64,000 bases of DNA, taken from contig NZ_CP042171.1 in the NCBI RefSeq assembly GCF_005938645.2, forward strand, positions 4,526,001 through 4,590,000, read 5' to 3'. Below, one piece after another: positions 25,133 through 34,357 of the stretch. The notes beneath the pieces are model-generated. The model worked only from the letters and a program-made list of their open reading frames with translations, was not told the DNA's origin and made no database searches. Both the position numbers and the translations under genes were made by a program. Numbering within the stretch: the first letter of the stretch is position 1; each line of letters starts with the position of its first letter. The stretch comes from Pedobacter sp. KBS0701. Lineage in GTDB: Bacteria; Bacteroidota; Bacteroidia; Sphingobacteriales; Sphingobacteriaceae.

Positions 25133-25531
25133 TTACTTATCGTAATATGGCTTATATTTAATGTTCGGCGATAAAACATGGAGCAGTATAATTCTCGAAT
25201 AGCGATAGTTAAACGGATACAGGATAAAACAACCTGCAAAAATAACAATCAGATAAGGCCAGAATGTTTCATCTGTAAGTGGGCCGAAAATCAAATAGGT
25301 AATGAAACTAGCAAAGAGCATTTCGATTACATTCATCGCATAACTTACATACATCGCTGCATAAAAGTAACCCGGTTCAATCTCTATCCGTTGTGCACAA
25401 TGCCCACAGATTTCTTTGGTATGCTGAATGTTCCAGCCATACATACTGCCTGTAAAAATATCTCCCCTGCGGCAATGCGGACACTTACAATGTACAATAG
25501 CGTAAAGTTTTGAAGTAGTTTGATCAGACAT
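25133..25531 (-). CDS. DUF983 family small membrane protein with a zinc-ribbon-like N-terminus
   Basis: 132 aa. Two CxxC pairs (Cys17/20 in CKCPHC and Cys42/45 in CGHC) flank a GDIF segment, followed by EPGYFYAAMYVSYAMNV and two hydrophobic segments (~55-80 and ~88-108). This is the DUF983 layout. The start is 4 bases from the end of the upstream 90-aa membrane protein gene, so the two are probably co-transcribed. The molecular function is unknown. DUF983 genes in other bacteria are sometimes near oxidase genes, and an oxidase operon lies 10 kb away here, but that link is weak. Confidence 0.88.
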   Translation of the reverse strand: MSDQTTSKLYAIVHCKCPHCRRGDIFTGSMYGWNIQHTKEICGHCAQRIEIEPGYFYAAMYVSYAMNVIEMLFASFITYLIFGPLTDETFWPYLIVIFAGCFILYPFNYRYSRIILLHVLSPNIKYKPYYDK

Positions 25532-25535
25532 ACTT

Positions 25536-25808
25536 TTAATTTAAATTAAAAGGTTCCTTTTTCATATTAAGGTGGATATTCCTTTTACGGTATTTTTTAT
25601 ACCAAACCACACCAACAATAACAGCCATTAAATAGGGAAGAGATAAAAGATACAACACACCTGTATTCAAGCCTGCAGTTTGTGTATTTCCGTTTTTAAC
25701 ACCTTGTTCAGCATTAATGGTACACATTGAACATTGTGCATTAACATTGGGGCTTACCACAAAGGTAAATACCAAAACAAACAGGATAAAAATTGCTTTC
25801 TTCTTCAT
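25536..25808 (-). CDS. Small membrane protein with CSMC motif
   Basis: 90 aa. A signal-like hydrophobic start ends at NVNAQ, then CSMCTINAEQGVKNG, then one transmembrane segment (~48-70) and a basic tail. The CxxC just after the signal suggests metal or disulfide chemistry on the periplasmic side. I recognise this type from other Bacteroidota as a conserved small hypothetical but cannot name a function. It is translationally close to the DUF983 gene (4-base gap). Confidence 0.75.
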   Translation of the reverse strand: MKKKAIFILFVLVFTFVVSPNVNAQCSMCTINAEQGVKNGNTQTAGLNTGVLYLLSLPYLMAVIVGVVWYKKYRKRNIHLNMKKEPFNLN

Positions 25809-25860
25809 CGTTTACAAATATAGGAATAAACGGATGTGGAGGTTTAAAAATTATGTCATA

Positions 25861-25891
25861 AAAAAACCTCACTTTTGAGGGTGAGGTTTTT
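25861..25891 (-). terminator. Rho-independent terminator at the end of the Sus operon
   Basis: A stem formed by AACCTCAC and GTGAGGTT, extended by A/T runs on both sides, has an 8-base loop. It lies 20 bases beyond the stop of the DUF4302 gene and could work in both directions, but only the leftward operon needs it. Confidence 0.8.
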
Positions 25892-25911
25892 ATGAGAGGT
25901 TATAGCATTTT

Positions 25912-26715
25912 TTAACTTATTGGAACAAGTTTTATCGTTCCTGCGGCGTTTTCATAGTAACCATCAGGATAAGCAGCCGTTGCTGGCTTAAAGGTTAACA
26001 GTTTAAATTTAATACCATTCACTTCATATTCTTTATAAAAGTCGACACCTGTTTCAGTCACCCTTAACGAATAATTATCAGTAAGCGATTCCAAATTATT
26101 ACCAGCTCCATAGGATAGCGGCACCTGGCCCGTTGCAGTTTCAAATCTAAATGAGTCAAAGCTATAATAATGATCAAGTGCATCCCTATAATTTGAGATC
26201 ACTGTAGCCGGATTGGCCGGCATTGGCACCATGATAATATTATTACCTCTTTTTCTGCTTTTTAAAATTACAGAATCGGCTGTAGCTTTCATTACCAAAA
26301 ACTCAATATCGCCACCATAGCCAACATCATAGTTAATAGCACCAGAAATTGCGCCAGGAGCCGCAAAAAAGGCGAAAATAGAATTGTAAGTATCAAACGT
26401 TAGTATTGGCCCGGCACCAGGATAAACTTTATAAGTACTGGTTTCATTTGTAGCTATATAATCTGCCTGAACATTTACATTGGCGTTTGATGTAAAATTC
26501 ACAAAAAAGTTGAAACCACCATATTGAGCATCATCACCAGGGTAGTATTGCATAATCCAGCCATTAGGTTTACTTTTCAGAATGGTTTGTGCATTGGTAA
26601 CGGCAGTGTTTAGTCGCTGTGTTGGACTTTCTTCAAATACCCGGTCTTTCTTCTTGTCGCAGGCGGCAAAGAGCAGGCATGATATTACTAATAATAAATA
26701 ATAATTTCTTTTCAT
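25912..26715 (-). CDS. DUF4302 domain lipoprotein of a Sus-type locus
   Basis: 267 aa with lipobox LLFAAC (Cys19) after a short hydrophobic segment. The body follows the DUF4302 pattern: an early NAQTILKSKPNGWIMQYYP and GGFNFFVNF, then beta-rich sequence to the end. Proteins of this family are found at the 3' end of SusC/SusD operons that also carry a zinc metallohydrolase lipoprotein, as here, and are taken to be surface-exposed substrate-binding lipoproteins. The gap to the metallohydrolase gene is 11 bases. The substrate is unknown. Confidence 0.85.
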   Translation of the reverse strand: MKRNYYLLLVISCLLFAACDKKKDRVFEESPTQRLNTAVTNAQTILKSKPNGWIMQYYPGDDAQYGGFNFFVNFTSNANVNVQADYIATNETSTYKVYPGAGPILTFDTYNSIFAFFAAPGAISGAINYDVGYGGDIEFLVMKATADSVILKSRKRGNNIIMVPMPANPATVISNYRDALDHYYSFDSFRFETATGQVPLSYGAGNNLESLTDNYSLRVTETGVDFYKEYEVNGIKFKLLTFKPATAAYPDGYYENAAGTIKLVPIS

Positions 26716-26726
26716 AATATAATAGA

Positions 26727-27620
26727 TTATAATGATGTTTGATCAAAAGTGCCTAAGTTAGCTTTCCTGTTTACAATATTTGCTCTTAGTACATCCATAT
26801 CAATGTTCCATACGCTTAACATATAATTTTTTACAACTACAAGTTTATTATTGATGATTGTTCTTCCTGCAGCTGTGCTTCCGTTAGAATTTAACAATGC
26901 ATTAAATTGTGTAGCTGATAAAGTGATATAAAAAGAGTAAAGTTCAGCAAAATCCTCTTTATCAGAACTACTTGCGTAAGGAGAAATGAAACCAGCTGCT
27001 ACTGCCGCACCTGTTGAAGTGTAGGTTGTATTCCAAACATCATCAACATATCCTGTTCCTGAAATTGTTCTGAAACTTGTAGGGAATTCTGTGGTTTGGT
27101 TTAGAATATGCTGAAACTCATGATGTATGGTATGAAAATAACTATCTGTTAAAAAGTCTGCATTAACACCCGTAGTTGCAGTTAACCTGTTTACTTCGTA
27201 AAGGGTTATTTTTCTGGCGCCTTCTGCGGTACCCAATACCCTTGTACCGTTGTTCCTATAAGCTGCTTCTCCTATAAAATTAATAAGTTTTGGAAAATAC
27301 CTCTTAATAAAAGCTTTACTACCGGTTACATCATCGTAAGGTTCGAAGCCCAGATATTTGAACAATTTGGTTAAACGTATTGAACTGGTATAACTCGCAG
27401 GAATTAAATTATAGTTTAAATCAGACTCCTTATCCACATATTTATATAAAATGTCAACATTATAATTTAATATAAAATTAGAATAGATATAGTTATCTAA
27501 TGGATTTTTCTCTATGGTTGAATCAACAAATACACTGTTTGAGTCCAACTTTTCTTTTTTACATGCACTCATCACTAAAGCGCTTGCAAATAGAACTAAA
27601 TAAAATTTTGAAAATTTCAT
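26727..27620 (-). CDS. Substrate import-associated zinc metallohydrolase lipoprotein
   Basis: 297 aa. Lipobox VMSAC with Cys20. A zinc-protease motif HEFQH lies at ~167-171 within IHHEFQHILNQ, with an acidic stretch SDKEDFAELYSFY downstream that may supply the third ligand. The protein fits the TIGR04549-type metallohydrolase found with SusC/SusD pairs. It probably sits on the outer membrane and processes a peptide or protein ligand before import. It starts 2 bases downstream of the SusD stop, so translation is likely coupled. The substrate is not deducible. Confidence 0.85.
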   Translation of the reverse strand: MKFSKFYLVLFASALVMSACKKEKLDSNSVFVDSTIEKNPLDNYIYSNFILNYNVDILYKYVDKESDLNYNLIPASYTSSIRLTKLFKYLGFEPYDDVTGSKAFIKRYFPKLINFIGEAAYRNNGTRVLGTAEGARKITLYEVNRLTATTGVNADFLTDSYFHTIHHEFQHILNQTTEFPTSFRTISGTGYVDDVWNTTYTSTGAAVAAGFISPYASSSDKEDFAELYSFYITLSATQFNALLNSNGSTAAGRTIINNKLVVVKNYMLSVWNIDMDVLRANIVNRKANLGTFDQTSL

Positions 27621-27622
27621 GT

Positions 27623-29221
27623 CTATCTTGGATTTGGGGTTAAACCAGAATTTATTACATCTTGTGGCAATTGTATTGCTCTTCTATTATCTCTAACGCT
27701 AAGGGTGTTTGTGCTTATAGTTCCAACTGCATTAGAAACTATTGTACGTCTGGTAATTTCAATTCCAAAACGCTTTACATCAAACCAGCGTAAACCGGTG
27801 TGTAAAGTTTCGACTCTTCTATAAAATAATACCGCATGAAGCATATTTTCCTGTGTACCGGCTTCAATAGGAAACTCTGCATTGAATTTCTTTTTGGCAG
27901 TAGATGCGGCAGGTGTAGAATATTCTCTTCCATTTGCCCAGGCATTAATTGAAGCCTCGGTTAAAACAGGATTCGTGTTGTAAGTATTGTTTACGAAAAG
28001 CTGCATATCTGCAATTGCCAATGCGTAGTTTTTTAAATGAATATTTGCTTCAGCCCGAGTAAGTATTGCTTCTTCTGCAGTAAATGATGTAAAAACACCG
28101 TGCGAATAACCAATTCCAGCAACAGGATCTGTATACTCAAATTGATAGGATGCATGCGGCAACAATACCTTATCTAAGTTTGCTCCCGAATAGCCATATG
28201 TTCTTATTCTATATCCAGCATTTGTAATTCCATGTGGAGTTGCAGACCTAATACTTTCTTTATCAGCTATGTATGCACCATGTGAATATCTACTTCCAGT
28301 ATAATAGTTTCCAAAATTCAGTCCAATAGAAGAGGCGGGTGTGTTAATTAAAAAATTGGCTTTAATACCACTACCATTATATTCTCTGGTTATATTCGCA
28401 AAAGTTGCACTAAAAGTAGAAATATAAGCCCAATCTCTTAAATAAGCTGATGGGGCATTGTTGAAAGATGCAGTAGCATAACTTACTGCTTTTTTCCAAT
28501 CTTCATCATCTTTTCCTCTGTAAAGGAATAACCTTGCAGCGAAAGCATTTGCAGCCGATTTGTTGAAATGGTATTTTGCAACATTAGCGTTGGCATAAGA
28601 TGCGTCATTAATCAACGGCACACCTTCTTCTAAATCTTTAATCATAAAGTCATACACTTCAGCAACGGTATTTCTCTGATACTTAGGATTTAGTGTAGTC
28701 TCCGGCTTTGTCATATAAGTTACGCCCAAATCAGTAGTCGATTTTGTTGGAGAATAATGTTGAGCAAAAACATTTACTAATATAAAATGGCCATAGGCTC
28801 TGGCAACCAGTGCTTCACCTCTTTGCGCAGAAAGAGAAGCTGGATTACCTTGTGCTTCAATTGCAGCAAGTGCAGCATTGGCACTCGCAATGGCGCTGTA
28901 ACAAGAACTCCATAATACATCTATTCCATCATTAGTAGTTTCGGTAACATCCTGCCAGTTAAATAACTGAGTTGTATATCTATCACTATAAGGATTTGAA
29001 TCTCCGTAATCGTCAACGTTATCTGAAGAAAGTTCTGTTGCCATTACATAAGTACTCTGAGGGTAGGCGGAAACCAACATTTTAGCGATTTTATCGGTAT
29101 TGTTTAGTTCTGCTCTATTATCTGGCAATTCATCCAAGAATTTCTTACACGAAGAAATACTTAAGATAGTAATCGCACCAATGGCTATAAATAAAAATTT
29201 ATTTTTCATCTTAAATTTCAT
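27623..29221 (-). CDS. SusD/RagB family nutrient-binding lipoprotein
   Basis: 532 aa. Lipobox ILSISSC followed by KKFLDELPDNRAELN, the usual SusD beginning. Helical TPR-type scaffold sequence follows (AYGHFILVNVFAQHYSPT, AAANAFAARLFLYRGKDDEDWKKAV), and the end contains FYRRVETLHTGLRWFDVKRFG and a C-terminal RDNRRAIQLPQDVI, all normal for the family. It is the lid of the SusC transporter on the cell surface. It begins 3 bases from the SusC stop. A second in-frame ATG four codons later (MKNKFLF) is equally good as a start. Confidence 0.95.
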   Translation of the reverse strand: MKFKMKNKFLFIAIGAITILSISSCKKFLDELPDNRAELNNTDKIAKMLVSAYPQSTYVMATELSSDNVDDYGDSNPYSDRYTTQLFNWQDVTETTNDGIDVLWSSCYSAIASANAALAAIEAQGNPASLSAQRGEALVARAYGHFILVNVFAQHYSPTKSTTDLGVTYMTKPETTLNPKYQRNTVAEVYDFMIKDLEEGVPLINDASYANANVAKYHFNKSAANAFAARLFLYRGKDDEDWKKAVSYATASFNNAPSAYLRDWAYISTFSATFANITREYNGSGIKANFLINTPASSIGLNFGNYYTGSRYSHGAYIADKESIRSATPHGITNAGYRIRTYGYSGANLDKVLLPHASYQFEYTDPVAGIGYSHGVFTSFTAEEAILTRAEANIHLKNYALAIADMQLFVNNTYNTNPVLTEASINAWANGREYSTPAASTAKKKFNAEFPIEAGTQENMLHAVLFYRRVETLHTGLRWFDVKRFGIEITRRTIVSNAVGTISTNTLSVRDNRRAIQLPQDVINSGLTPNPR

Positions 29222-29224
29222 TAA

Positions 29225-32200
29225 TTAAAATCCAACTCTTAAAGTTAAGGTGTATTGTTTTGGTAATGGTAAGGCTACCCCACCAGAATTTACAAATTCA
29301 GGATCTTGCCCATTTAGCTTTTTATCAGCATAAATAAACCATAAATTTGTAGCATTTAAACGTAGTCCTGCAGAAGCTAGTCCTATTTTAGCAAGCTTTT
29401 CTTTAGCAAAATCATAAGATAAAGAAATATCTTTTAATCTCACGAAATCACCTTTTGCAATATTTGCACTAGAATAATTATAAGAATTGTAGGCAATACG
29501 ATAGTCAGCATCGTTTCTGATATACCTGGTATCCAATATTACAGGAATATTGGTTTTAAGTTCATCACCGGGAACTGTCCAGGCATCGAAAAACTCTCTT
29601 GTGTTTGCATCTAAATCTGTATAACCTGTTTTAAAGGCCGGATCTAAACGTACCACGTTACCAAATGAATAAGTAACAAAAACATTTAGTTTAAATGCTT
29701 TGTACGCAAAAATGTTTCCAAAACTTCCTAAATCTGTTGGCTCTAAAGTTCCTTCATATTTAAGGAAGCTAACATCATCTCTATTTTGAAGATATACCCC
29801 AGATACTGTTTCTGATCCATCATTATTAATAAATACAGGTAAACCGTCATTCTGTAATTTAACGAAAGGAATTGAAAATAATGATCGTGCAGCATAGTCA
29901 GGAAGACCATAACCTTTTCCAGTAATCAGATCTATTACCCTTGCGTTATTTTCCGATTTTGTAATCTTATTAGTAGTATGAGTATAAATTAGACTAGAAT
30001 TCCATGAGAAATCTCCTTTTTTAAGGACTGTACCAGCAATACTTACTTCAAGCCCACTCGACTTCATCTCGGCAACATTACCATATTTGGTAATTTCGCC
30101 ACCTAAGCCCTGTGTATTTACAATGCCGATTAAATCAAAATTATTTCTTTTGTACCAATCTACATCTACAGCTAGTCTGTTTTTAAATAACCCAAAACTT
30201 GTTCCTAAGTTTACCTCATGTTTTTTCTCATAGGTTAGTCCAGAATTCTCTAAAGTTCTAAGTTCCAATCCGGTCTCTCTGTCCCCGGTTGCTGGTCGCC
30301 ATGGATTATAGCTACCATAAATAGCCTGTGAGTTAGTTACGTAATTTGGTCCTCTATTGGCTGATAACCCATAAGAGCCTTTGAAAGATAAGCTAGAAAA
30401 CGGAGTGTTTAGATCTTGAAAAAACTTTTCCTCTGTTACATTCCATAAACCAGACACACTCCATGTTGGCATCCATCTTGCAGAAGTGGCTTTACCTAAC
30501 CGGTTAGATCCTTCATACCTTCCTGTTGCTTTTATGGTATATCTGTTATCATAAGTATAAGCACCCTCACCAAAAAATGCAACCTCTCTGCTTCGGGTAT
30601 TTTCTACAGAAAAGTAGTTTGAATTTTCTTCTGCACCTCTTTTAAAAATACGGTAATCAGTAAAAGGAATTTCACCCAAGCCGTACTGTAAACCCCAACC
30701 CCTATTCCAGTTATTGTTCCTATTAATAGAGCTCAGTGTTGATCCAGCAACAATATCAATAGTATGTTTTTCTGCAAAAGTCTCGTTATATTGAGTAATA
30801 AAGCGGAAATCATTACTCGTCATTTTGTAGTCGGTACGGTTATATATACCACCTGATGGCAGAATTGAAACTGGCACAGCATATAATATGCTTGGATCTG
30901 TATATAAATAAGGATTAGCATCCCTGATTATGGTTGTTCCCATAGCTCGGTATGCCATTGCCTGATTAGATTCATCTTTGATGTAATGCTGTTGCGATGT
31001 TTGTTGATACCTGGTTGAGGCAAGAAAACCAAAGTTTAATGTTTTTAAGGCTTTCCAGTTGATCTCACCCTGGAATTTAACATCTGCTACATTTACATCC
31101 ATATAATTATTTTCCATTTCTTTTAGAATATTAAATGGGGCATAATTTCTGGTATAAGTCTCATTTGGATCTAATGTTCTTGATGAATTTAATGCATAAG
31201 AAAAAGGATTAATATCAAAATCACGTCCTACTGTACCAAAAACTACATCTGTAGATTGGCCTAAAGTACCTGGTGCTCTTTGGTCACGGTAAGATCCGTT
31301 TGAAAGCAGCGTCAATTTCAGGTTATCACGTAAATTATAATTAGCATTAAAATTAGCGGTGTATCTTTTAAACTTACTTTGTTTAGACCATCCAGGATCA
31401 GAAATTGCACTTAAAGAAGAATAATATTGCGCTTTTTCACTTCCTGAACTAATACTAATAGAGTGATTTTGTGCGATATTAGTGCTGAACAATTCTTTAA
31501 ACCAATCTGTATTTCTATATTCTGCCTCTCTCAAATAAGCATTTTTAGCTTCCTGTGTGTTTAAGAGTTGACCAGAATTGATCAGTTGATACATTTTTCC
31601 ATAAACACCACTATTTGAAGCATTTGATACACTAGAATTATTTAACCAGCCCCTTTGCTCTAACATTTGGTAAACACCCATTTGTTCCTGAGAGTTCATA
31701 ATGTTAAAATTATTATAGGAAGGCGTTGCTCTGGTTGTAAATTCTGATACATAATTAAAAGAACTTACACCGTTTTTACCTCTTTTGGTGGTAATTACGA
31801 TAACCCCACCCATTCCTTTAGCTCCATAAATTGAAGTCGCCGCACCATCTTTTAAAATCTGGAAAGACTCAATGTCATTTGAGTTTAAACCACCAACAGC
31901 TGAACTGATTAGCGTTAAGGCATCACCAGATGATAAAGCGTCAGAACTTACGTCAGCTACATCTTCTAAAATCACACCATCTACAACCCAAAGTGGTTTA
32001 GAACTACCATAAATAGAGGTTGCTCCACGCACCCTAATTTTAGGCGCTGTACCAAATGTACCCGTAGTATTTTGAACGACAACACCTGCTACCCTACCAT
32101 CTAACATCCTACTGGGATCTGGCAAACCACCTATTTCAGCATCACTTACTTTTAAATTTGAAGTAGCTCCTGTAAAGGTTCTTTTATCTACTGTAGTTCC

Positions 32201-32857
32201 CATACCGGTTACTACTACTTCATTTAACTGCGCTGCATCTTCCTCTAAAGTAACATTGATATTTGTTCTGCCGTTTATTGCAACTTCAATGGTTTGGTAA
32301 CCAATGTAGCTAAAAACCAAAGTTGCCCGGTCGTTTACAGTAATTGTATACTCGCCGGCCGAATTTGTTGAGACGCCATTAGTTGCACCTTTCTCTTTTA
32401 CACTTACACCCGGTAGTTCATTGCCATTTTTATCTCTTACCTTACCGGTTACTTTTACAGCAGCAAAATAATCTACAACTCTATCGAAGAGTGATTTTGG
32501 TACAGGTGTAATTAAAACAGTTTTGTCTTCAATTGTATAAGTTAAGTCTTTACCAGAGATAATTTTTTCTACCACCTCTTCAATAGTAGCATTGCTGAAA
32601 TTGGCATTAATTGTGGTCGTGCTTTTTATCTTATTGGTAGATAATAATACATCATAACCAGATTGCTGCCTGATTTCTCTGAACATTTTTTCTAATGTTA
32701 CATTCTTTTCTTTCAATGTAACCAGCTGGCCAAATGAAGCTGCACTTACCTGCATTAAAGAGGCAAGCAATATGACCGTAACTAACTTCATAATTAATAG
32801 CAATTTAGGTATGTAGCGTCGATGCGTACATAAAATTCCAGTATAAATTTTGTACAT
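29225..32857 (-). CDS. SusC/RagA family TonB-linked outer-membrane transporter with STN domain
   Basis: 1,210 aa. After the N-terminal signal segment (MKLVTVILLASLMQVSAASFGQ) comes a secretin/TonB short N-terminal (STN) domain (~50-115), then a CarboxypepD_reg-like domain (VTGKVRDKNGNELPGVSVKEKGATNG), the plug (LNEVVVTGMGTTVDKRTFTGA, with ILKDGAATSIYGAKGMGGVIVITTKRG) and a long beta-barrel ending in TLTLRVGF. The STN domain is the part that talks to a FecR anti-sigma factor, and the FecR and FecI-type genes sit directly upstream. Together they form a self-regulated import system energised by TonB. The substrate cannot be read from sequence; the metalloprotease neighbour hints at peptides or a protein-bound ligand. 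Confidence 0.95.
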   Translation of the reverse strand: MYKIYTGILCTHRRYIPKLLLIMKLVTVILLASLMQVSAASFGQLVTLKEKNVTLEKMFREIRQQSGYDVLLSTNKIKSTTTINANFSNATIEEVVEKIISGKDLTYTIEDKTVLITPVPKSLFDRVVDYFAAVKVTGKVRDKNGNELPGVSVKEKGATNGVSTNSAGEYTITVNDRATLVFSYIGYQTIEVAINGRTNINVTLEEDAAQLNEVVVTGMGTTVDKRTFTGATSNLKVSDAEIGGLPDPSRMLDGRVAGVVVQNTTGTFGTAPKIRVRGATSIYGSSKPLWVVDGVILEDVADVSSDALSSGDALTLISSAVGGLNSNDIESFQILKDGAATSIYGAKGMGGVIVITTKRGKNGVSSFNYVSEFTTRATPSYNNFNIMNSQEQMGVYQMLEQRGWLNNSSVSNASNSGVYGKMYQLINSGQLLNTQEAKNAYLREAEYRNTDWFKELFSTNIAQNHSISISSGSEKAQYYSSLSAISDPGWSKQSKFKRYTANFNANYNLRDNLKLTLLSNGSYRDQRAPGTLGQSTDVVFGTVGRDFDINPFSYALNSSRTLDPNETYTRNYAPFNILKEMENNYMDVNVADVKFQGEINWKALKTLNFGFLASTRYQQTSQQHYIKDESNQAMAYRAMGTTIIRDANPYLYTDPSILYAVPVSILPSGGIYNRTDYKMTSNDFRFITQYNETFAEKHTIDIVAGSTLSSINRNNNWNRGWGLQYGLGEIPFTDYRIFKRGAEENSNYFSVENTRSREVAFFGEGAYTYDNRYTIKATGRYEGSNRLGKATSARWMPTWSVSGLWNVTEEKFFQDLNTPFSSLSFKGSYGLSANRGPNYVTNSQAIYGSYNPWRPATGDRETGLELRTLENSGLTYEKKHEVNLGTSFGLFKNRLAVDVDWYKRNNFDLIGIVNTQGLGGEITKYGNVAEMKSSGLEVSIAGTVLKKGDFSWNSSLIYTHTTNKITKSENNARVIDLITGKGYGLPDYAARSLFSIPFVKLQNDGLPVFINNDGSETVSGVYLQNRDDVSFLKYEGTLEPTDLGSFGNIFAYKAFKLNVFVTYSFGNVVRLDPAFKTGYTDLDANTREFFDAWTVPGDELKTNIPVILDTRYIRNDADYRIAYNSYNYSSANIAKGDFVRLKDISLSYDFAKEKLAKIGLASAGLRLNATNLWFIYADKKLNGQDPEFVNSGGVALPLPKQYTLTLRVGF

Positions 32858-32868
32858 TTATTAGTCTG

Positions 32869-32919
32869 TTTTTTTTTTTGCGAAGCGCAATGAAGTTTGG
32901 ACGCCAAAAAGCGTTTCGC
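32869..32919 (-). promoter_or_regulatory. susC 5' leader: A11 homopolymer next to an inverted repeat
   Basis: On the transcribed strand, arms GCGAAACGC and GCGCTTCGC (8 of 9 pairs) enclose 22 bases and are followed at once by eleven A, about 11 bases before the SusC ATG. It is not a terminator because the stem is followed by A rather than T. It may affect translation of susC; the role is inferred. Confidence 0.4.
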
Positions 32920-32982
32920 TGTTATCCAAGAAATAATTGATTTTTTAATCGATTCCGTTTTACGGAGTGGCTAAACAGATAT

Positions 32983-33010
32983 AAAAGGGGTGTTTCAGGC
33001 ACTCCTTTTT
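32983..33010 (-). terminator. Probable terminator between fecR and susC
   Basis: A 10-bp stem with one mismatch (AAAAGGGGTG and CACTCCTTTT) and an 8-base loop. On the minus strand it is followed by TTTTAT, on the plus strand by six T. It follows the FecR gene and separates regulator transcription from susC. Confidence 0.6.
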
Positions 33011-33137
33011 TATTAATTCAGCACTGAATAGTTAGGAGTGTTGTCGAAGTTTATTCATGATTTGTTAGGTTAAAGGTTGATTAATTAGTTGTTTATTTTT
33101 AGAGATAAAGGTTAGTTATGCCTTCATCTGTTATCAT

Positions 33138-34295
33138 TTATTCTTTATGAACAATTAATTTATTGCCCTTAATATCAAAATATACTTCCCCGGTTTTTTC
33201 AAACTTTGTCAGCATTTTTGATATTTTTTCGAAACGGCTTACTGTTCCGTAGTACATTACATCTTTTGCAGCAGGATCAGCATATTCTATTTCTACATTG
33301 TACCAACGGGCAACTTTACGTAAAATGCTTTCCTGCCTTTCATTATTAAACATAAAATAGCCCTTTTTCCAGGCTATTGCTTCATCAACATCTACTTCTT
33401 TTATGGCAATACCGGAAACAGATACCAGTGATTGTTCTCCGGGTTTAAGTACTTCGCTCTCATTGGTATTTTTATGAGTAACACGCACACTTCCTTCCAA
33501 CAAAGTGGTTTTAGTTACCTTTTCATCTTTATAGCTGTTAATGTTAAAGTGCGTACCCAATACCTCAACAGCTTGTTTATCTGTTTCTACAATAAAAGGA
33601 TGTGATGCATTTTTAGCGACTTCAAAATAAGCTTCACCGTCTAACTTAACTACACGCTGTTTTGCAGTTCCAATGTTTAATGAGTATTGAACTGAAGATG
33701 CTGCATTTAGCCAAACCGTAGAACCATCAGGTAACTGGATTTGCCACTCGCCGCCATTTGGGGTTGAAATGGTATTTAATCTGGTATCATTTACATTTTC
33801 AGATCCGGCAACATTATACACCAACTGGCCATCGGCAGTTTTAGTGATAGAAAAACCAGCTTCTTTGGCTATATCGCCTTTCATAGCATCTGAAAGTGAA
33901 ATTTTCCTTCCATCAGCCAGAGTAAGAATAGCTTTATTTTTTCCGGGCGCTACATCAGTAGCAAAAACGTGCTCTTTCTTTTTCTGTTGAGAAAGGTAGG
34001 CAGTTAAAGAAAATGCAATAAAAACAGCAGCAGCGGCAGCCCACTTTAAACTATTCATTAAAATTCGTTTAGGCGATCGGGTTGGCTTGTCTACCGCCAG
34101 AATTTTATGGAGAACAGGATTCCATTTTTCATCCACAACATTAACAGCATGCGCTTCTTCTTCGGTAATCATTTTCACGATTTCTTCAGAAAGCAGTGAT
34201 GTGCTGTTTTCGGCCAATACTAAAAGTTCTTCCTTTTCGGACTGACTTAAGGTCTTAGCTGTAAATTGTTGCAACAGATAATGTATACGTTCCAT
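33138..34295 (-). CDS. FecR family anti-sigma factor
   Basis: 385 aa from the ATG at 34295; a TTG-initiated extension to 34322 is possible but unlikely. The cytosolic N-terminus (MERIHYLLQQF) is followed by one transmembrane segment (~85-105, WAAAAAVFIAFSLTAYL). The periplasmic FecR domain follows (ISTPNGGEWQIQLPDGSTVWLNAASS, VVKLDGEAYFEVAKNASHPFIVET) and then a DUF4974-type C-terminal domain with YNVEIEY. It would hold the neighbouring ECF sigma factor until the SusC STN domain signals ligand. The sigma gene lies ~60 bases upstream on the same strand. Confidence 0.94.
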   Translation of the reverse strand: MERIHYLLQQFTAKTLSQSEKEELLVLAENSTSLLSEEIVKMITEEEAHAVNVVDEKWNPVLHKILAVDKPTRSPKRILMNSLKWAAAAAVFIAFSLTAYLSQQKKKEHVFATDVAPGKNKAILTLADGRKISLSDAMKGDIAKEAGFSITKTADGQLVYNVAGSENVNDTRLNTISTPNGGEWQIQLPDGSTVWLNAASSVQYSLNIGTAKQRVVKLDGEAYFEVAKNASHPFIVETDKQAVEVLGTHFNINSYKDEKVTKTTLLEGSVRVTHKNTNESEVLKPGEQSLVSVSGIAIKEVDVDEAIAWKKGYFMFNNERQESILRKVARWYNVEIEYADPAAKDVMYYGTVSRFEKISKMLTKFEKTGEVYFDIKGNKLIVHKE

Positions 34296-34357
34296 AGAGA
34301 TTCTGATACTAAGAAGCAGCAAAACAAAATCAGGACTACCGGGATATTAATTTTTTT

